NCBI RefSeq assembly: GCF_001424545.1
Contig: NZ_LMQL01000012.1
Span: 253,371-317,370 of the forward strand
DNA: 64,000 nt
Source of the DNA: Ramlibacter sp. Leaf400
GTDB taxonomy: Bacteria; Pseudomonadota; Gammaproteobacteria; Burkholderiales; Burkholderiaceae_C
Reading direction: 5' to 3'
Shown: one piece after another, positions 61,976-64,000 of the stretch
How positions within the stretch are numbered: position 1 is the first letter of the stretch
How the letters are laid out: the number at the start of each line of letters is the position of its first letter
The notes under the pieces: model-generated
Database searches by the model: none
Seen by the model: the letters and a program-made list of their open reading frames with translations, nothing else
What the model was told of the DNA's origin: nothing
Position numbers and translations under genes: made by a program

Positions 61976-63127
61976 TCAGGCGGCCGGGAAATGCTGCTCC
62001 ACCAGCGCATCGAAGCGCGCGGTCCAGTCGGCACGCCAGCGTTCGCGCCGGGGAGCGTCGATCCAGGCGCCGTCCAGGCCGTTGTGCATGAGGCCGCGGA
62101 GGCCTTGGATGCTGCAGCCGAACTGTTCGACCATCATGCTCCAGGCCTGCGTGGGCGAGATGTTGTGCAACGTCGGGTCGTCGCTGTTGGGGTGGACCTT
62201 CAGGCCCAGCGCGAGCATGCGGCGGATGGGGTGGTCCAGCGCCCAGCGCTCGGGTGCCAGCGTGCGCAGGTAGTAGGAATTGGCCGGCACGATGGTGAAC
62301 ACGATCCCGCGTTCCAGGCATTGCTGCACCAGCTCGGGCCGGTCGACCACCGTGTAGCCGTGGTCGATGCGGTCCACGCCCAGCGTGTCGAGGGCCGTCT
62401 GCACATGCGTCCAGGGCATCCCGTATTCGCCGGCATGCGCCGTCGTGCGAAGGCCGGCGCGACGCGCGGCAGCATAGGCCGACGCGAAGAGTTCGGGTGG
62501 GCCCAGCGCCTCGCGATAGTCGATGCCGATGCCGGGCACCTCGTCGCGGCGCGCGGCCACCATCCACGCGACCATCTCATCGGCCTCGGCCGGCGGCGCC
62601 TCGCGGTCGATGGCGGGCACGAGGCGACCGACGATGCCGAGGTCGCGTTCGGCGTCGTTCGCGGCCTGCACGATCGCGTCCTGCAACACGCGGTACGACA
62701 GGCCCGAGTGCCTGACGACACCCGTGGGGTTCCAGAAGAACTCGGCGTAGAGGACGTTGTGCGCGCGCGCGTCCTCCAGGTATTCACGGGTGAGCCGGTA
62801 GAGATCGTCGGGGCGTCGCAGGACGTGCCTCTCCAGCGCGCGCAAGCCCGGGATCGCCCCCTGGCGCTTCTCGCCGTGGGCGAACAGCCCATCGATCTGC
62901 TCGGGCCCGAAGCCGCCCTCGCGCCGGGCGAGCTCATGGAAGGTGGCCTGCCGGATCGCGCCCAGCAAGTGGCAGTGCAGTTCCACCTTGGGCAGCGCCC
63001 GGCAGAAGGCCTGCAGGGCGGGGCCCTGAGCGGCCGCATCGGCCGCGGGAACGAATGGGTCTGTCAACACGGTGGAACTCGTCTCTCGGGCGAGGGGGCG
63101 GCGGGGCGCACGGGGATTGTCCGCCAC
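61976..63127 (-). CDS. Adenosine deaminase family protein
   Basis: A 383-residue amidohydrolase. Zinc and substrate residues: ELHCHLLGAI (HxH), TTAHAGEYGMPW (His, Glu), DHGYTVVD and HPNSDDPTLH (Asp pair). It hydrolyses adenosine or a related adenine compound; adenine deaminase cannot be excluded. The first 45 residues are low-complexity and may be trimmed (a GTG-initiated VLTDPFVPAAD start is possible). The Bug receptor lies 39 bp downstream and is probably cotranscribed. Confidence 0.88.
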   Translation of the reverse strand: MADNPRAPRRPLARETSSTVLTDPFVPAADAAAQGPALQAFCRALPKVELHCHLLGAIRQATFHELARREGGFGPEQIDGLFAHGEKRQGAIPGLRALERHVLRRPDDLYRLTREYLEDARAHNVLYAEFFWNPTGVVRHSGLSYRVLQDAIVQAANDAERDLGIVGRLVPAIDREAPPAEADEMVAWMVAARRDEVPGIGIDYREALGPPELFASAYAAARRAGLRTTAHAGEYGMPWTHVQTALDTLGVDRIDHGYTVVDRPELVQQCLERGIVFTIVPANSYYLRTLAPERWALDHPIRRMLALGLKVHPNSDDPTLHNISPTQAWSMMVEQFGCSIQGLRGLMHNGLDGAWIDAPRRERWRADWTARFDALVEQHFPAA

Positions 63128-63161
63128 GCCGTTCAGCCGGGTCGCAAGCCCGTCCGGCGGC

Positions 63162-63470
63162 TCAGCCGCGGACGGTCTGGACCCGGATGCGGATTGCTGT
63201 AACCTCCCAGCCCAAGCCGCACAGCTGAGCTTGCAACGCAGGCAGCACCTGCCTCAGTTTGGCGGCCGCGGCGTTGCCTTCCACCAGCAGGCACCAGCCC
63301 GTGCCCTCGATGGGCCCGGCCTTGACTGCGGATCGCAGCCCTGCGGGGAGCAAAGATTCAATCGCGCGGAGCCGTTCACCGGACTCCCGTGCCAGCTCCG
63401 CCAGTCTCGCCAGCGTGGGCGAGCCTTCGGCGGCCTGCTGCACGGTGACGGGGTGGAGATTGCGGTTCAC
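63162..63470 (-). CDS. DUF721/DciA-like protein
   Basis: A 102-residue protein with GTG start at 63470 (MNRNLHPVTVQQAAEGSPTL). LLPAGLRSAVKAGPIEG and WCLLVEGNAAAAKLRQVLPA match the DUF721 family, related to the DnaB helicase loader DciA. It is divergent from an M23 peptidase gene, 19 bp apart. In related genera it sits in the same place ahead of M23 genes, as far as I recall. Confidence 0.78.
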   Translation of the reverse strand: MNRNLHPVTVQQAAEGSPTLARLAELARESGERLRAIESLLPAGLRSAVKAGPIEGTGWCLLVEGNAAAAKLRQVLPALQAQLCGLGWEVTAIRIRVQTVRG

Positions 63471-63489
63471 GTGCGGGAAGGAGGAGCGA

Positions 63490-64000
63490 GTGCATTTCAT
63501 TATCACGGATGCCTGGCTGGCCAAGAGCCGCGCCGTCCACCTGAGCGGCACGCGGCTGGTGCTGGCCCTGCTGGGCCTGGCCATGCTGCTCACGCTCCTG
63601 GTCGCCTTGCTGTACCACTGGGTCTTCCTCAAGGGGGCGCGCGAGGGCTGGCCGGTGGTCGGCACCCTGGTGCGGCTGGTGGTCAAGGACGAGATCGAGC
63701 AGCGCGACCGCTACATGCGAGAGAACATCGATGCGATGGCGCGCAAGCTCGGCGAGATGCAGGCCAAGCTGGTGCAGCTGGAAGCGCTCGGCGAGCGGGT
63801 TTCGGGCCTCGCGGGCGTGAACCCGGCCGAGATCAAGGCCGCGCCCGGCCGCGGCGGCACGCTGGTGTCGGGCCGGCCGATCACGATGGAAGAGCTGCGC
63901 AGCACCCTCACCGAGCTGGACGCGCTGACCGACCAGCGCGCCGACCTGCTCACCCTGGCCGAGTCGCGCCTGTTCGACCAGCGCGTTCGCAAAATGATGG
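63490..64000 (+). CDS. M23-family metallopeptidase, N-terminal part (runs off the window)
   Basis: At least 170 residues, no stop before the window end. GTG start after AAGGAGGA. A cytoplasmic tip (MHFIITDAWLAKSRAVHL) is followed by one membrane helix (about residues 24-45) and a periplasmic coiled coil (RENIDAMARKLGEMQAKLV) with GLAGVNPAEI. This is the layout of NlpD/MepM-like M23 peptidases; the catalytic LytM domain is not in view. Confidence 0.8.
   Translation, partial: MHFIITDAWLAKSRAVHLSGTRLVLALLGLAMLLTLLVALLYHWVFLKGAREGWPVVGTLVRLVVKDEIEQRDRYMRENIDAMARKLGEMQAKLVQLEALGERVSGLAGVNPAEIKAAPGRGGTLVSGRPITMEELRSTLTELDALTDQRADLLTLAESRLFDQRVRKMM

Noticed and set aside
60383..63202. A 939-codon plus-strand frame across the RRM, Bug and adenosine deaminase genes
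   Set aside because: Shadow frame with Arg/Gly/His-rich composition and no domain; it crosses a clear terminator and three better-supported genes.

Overview
This is a high-GC chromosomal segment of a betaproteobacterium, most likely Comamonadaceae (Ramlibacter/Variovorax-like). The basis is gene order and protein relatedness: hisCBHAFIE-hinT-tatABC, petABC-sspA-sspB, a Bug-type tricarboxylate receptor, and a complete hut cluster.

Layout. 1-13.9 kb is core genome: the end of the histidine biosynthesis operon (hisC end, hisB, H, A, F, I, E), a small membrane protein, hinT and tatABC; a convergent DegS-like protease; a Nif3-family gene and pdxA; convergent mscL; the cytochrome bc1 operon petABC, two tandem hairpin terminators, and sspA-sspB. 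A tRNA-Thr(TGT) gene follows at 13978-14052.

14.05-43.1 kb is an accessory block. It begins at the 3' end of the tRNA-Thr gene and ends at a degenerate 40-bp copy of that same 3' end (43073-43112), the usual signature of an integrated island. No integrase remains. The cargo includes a winged-helix/TPR regulator with a divergent DUF2917 gene, a large secreted dimethylformamidase-like/CBM protein, an orphan lipoprotein between two copies of a 65-bp element, and an Asp/Glu-racemase operon. It also holds a metal-type regulon: two CueR/GolS-like MerR regulators, a tripartite RND pump, two HMA metallochaperone-like genes (one chimeric), and a DUF1127/YtkA/diheme-peroxidase operon. Six MerR-type 19-bp-spacer promoters sharing one operator pattern and a GANNNT -10 tie these together. 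Then come hydrolase and amidase-type genes, LysE, and a DUF6502-DUF5666 operon behind palindromic operators.

43.1-53.7 kb is the histidine utilisation locus: hutU-hutH plus an ABC transporter leftward, hutC-D-I-G-F rightward, with two identical HutC operators between them. It converts histidine to glutamate through formylglutamate. 53.7-64 kb is mixed: small membrane proteins, an orphan ParB-like protein, a SWIB-domain protein, an aspartoacylase-like hydrolase, a thioredoxin-like protein, a frameshifted cupin gene facing a MerR regulator across a perfect operator, an RRM RNA-binding protein, a Bug receptor with an adenosine deaminase, a DUF721 protein, and the start of an M23 peptidase.

Most large ORFs opposite real genes are GC-rich shadows and are omitted.
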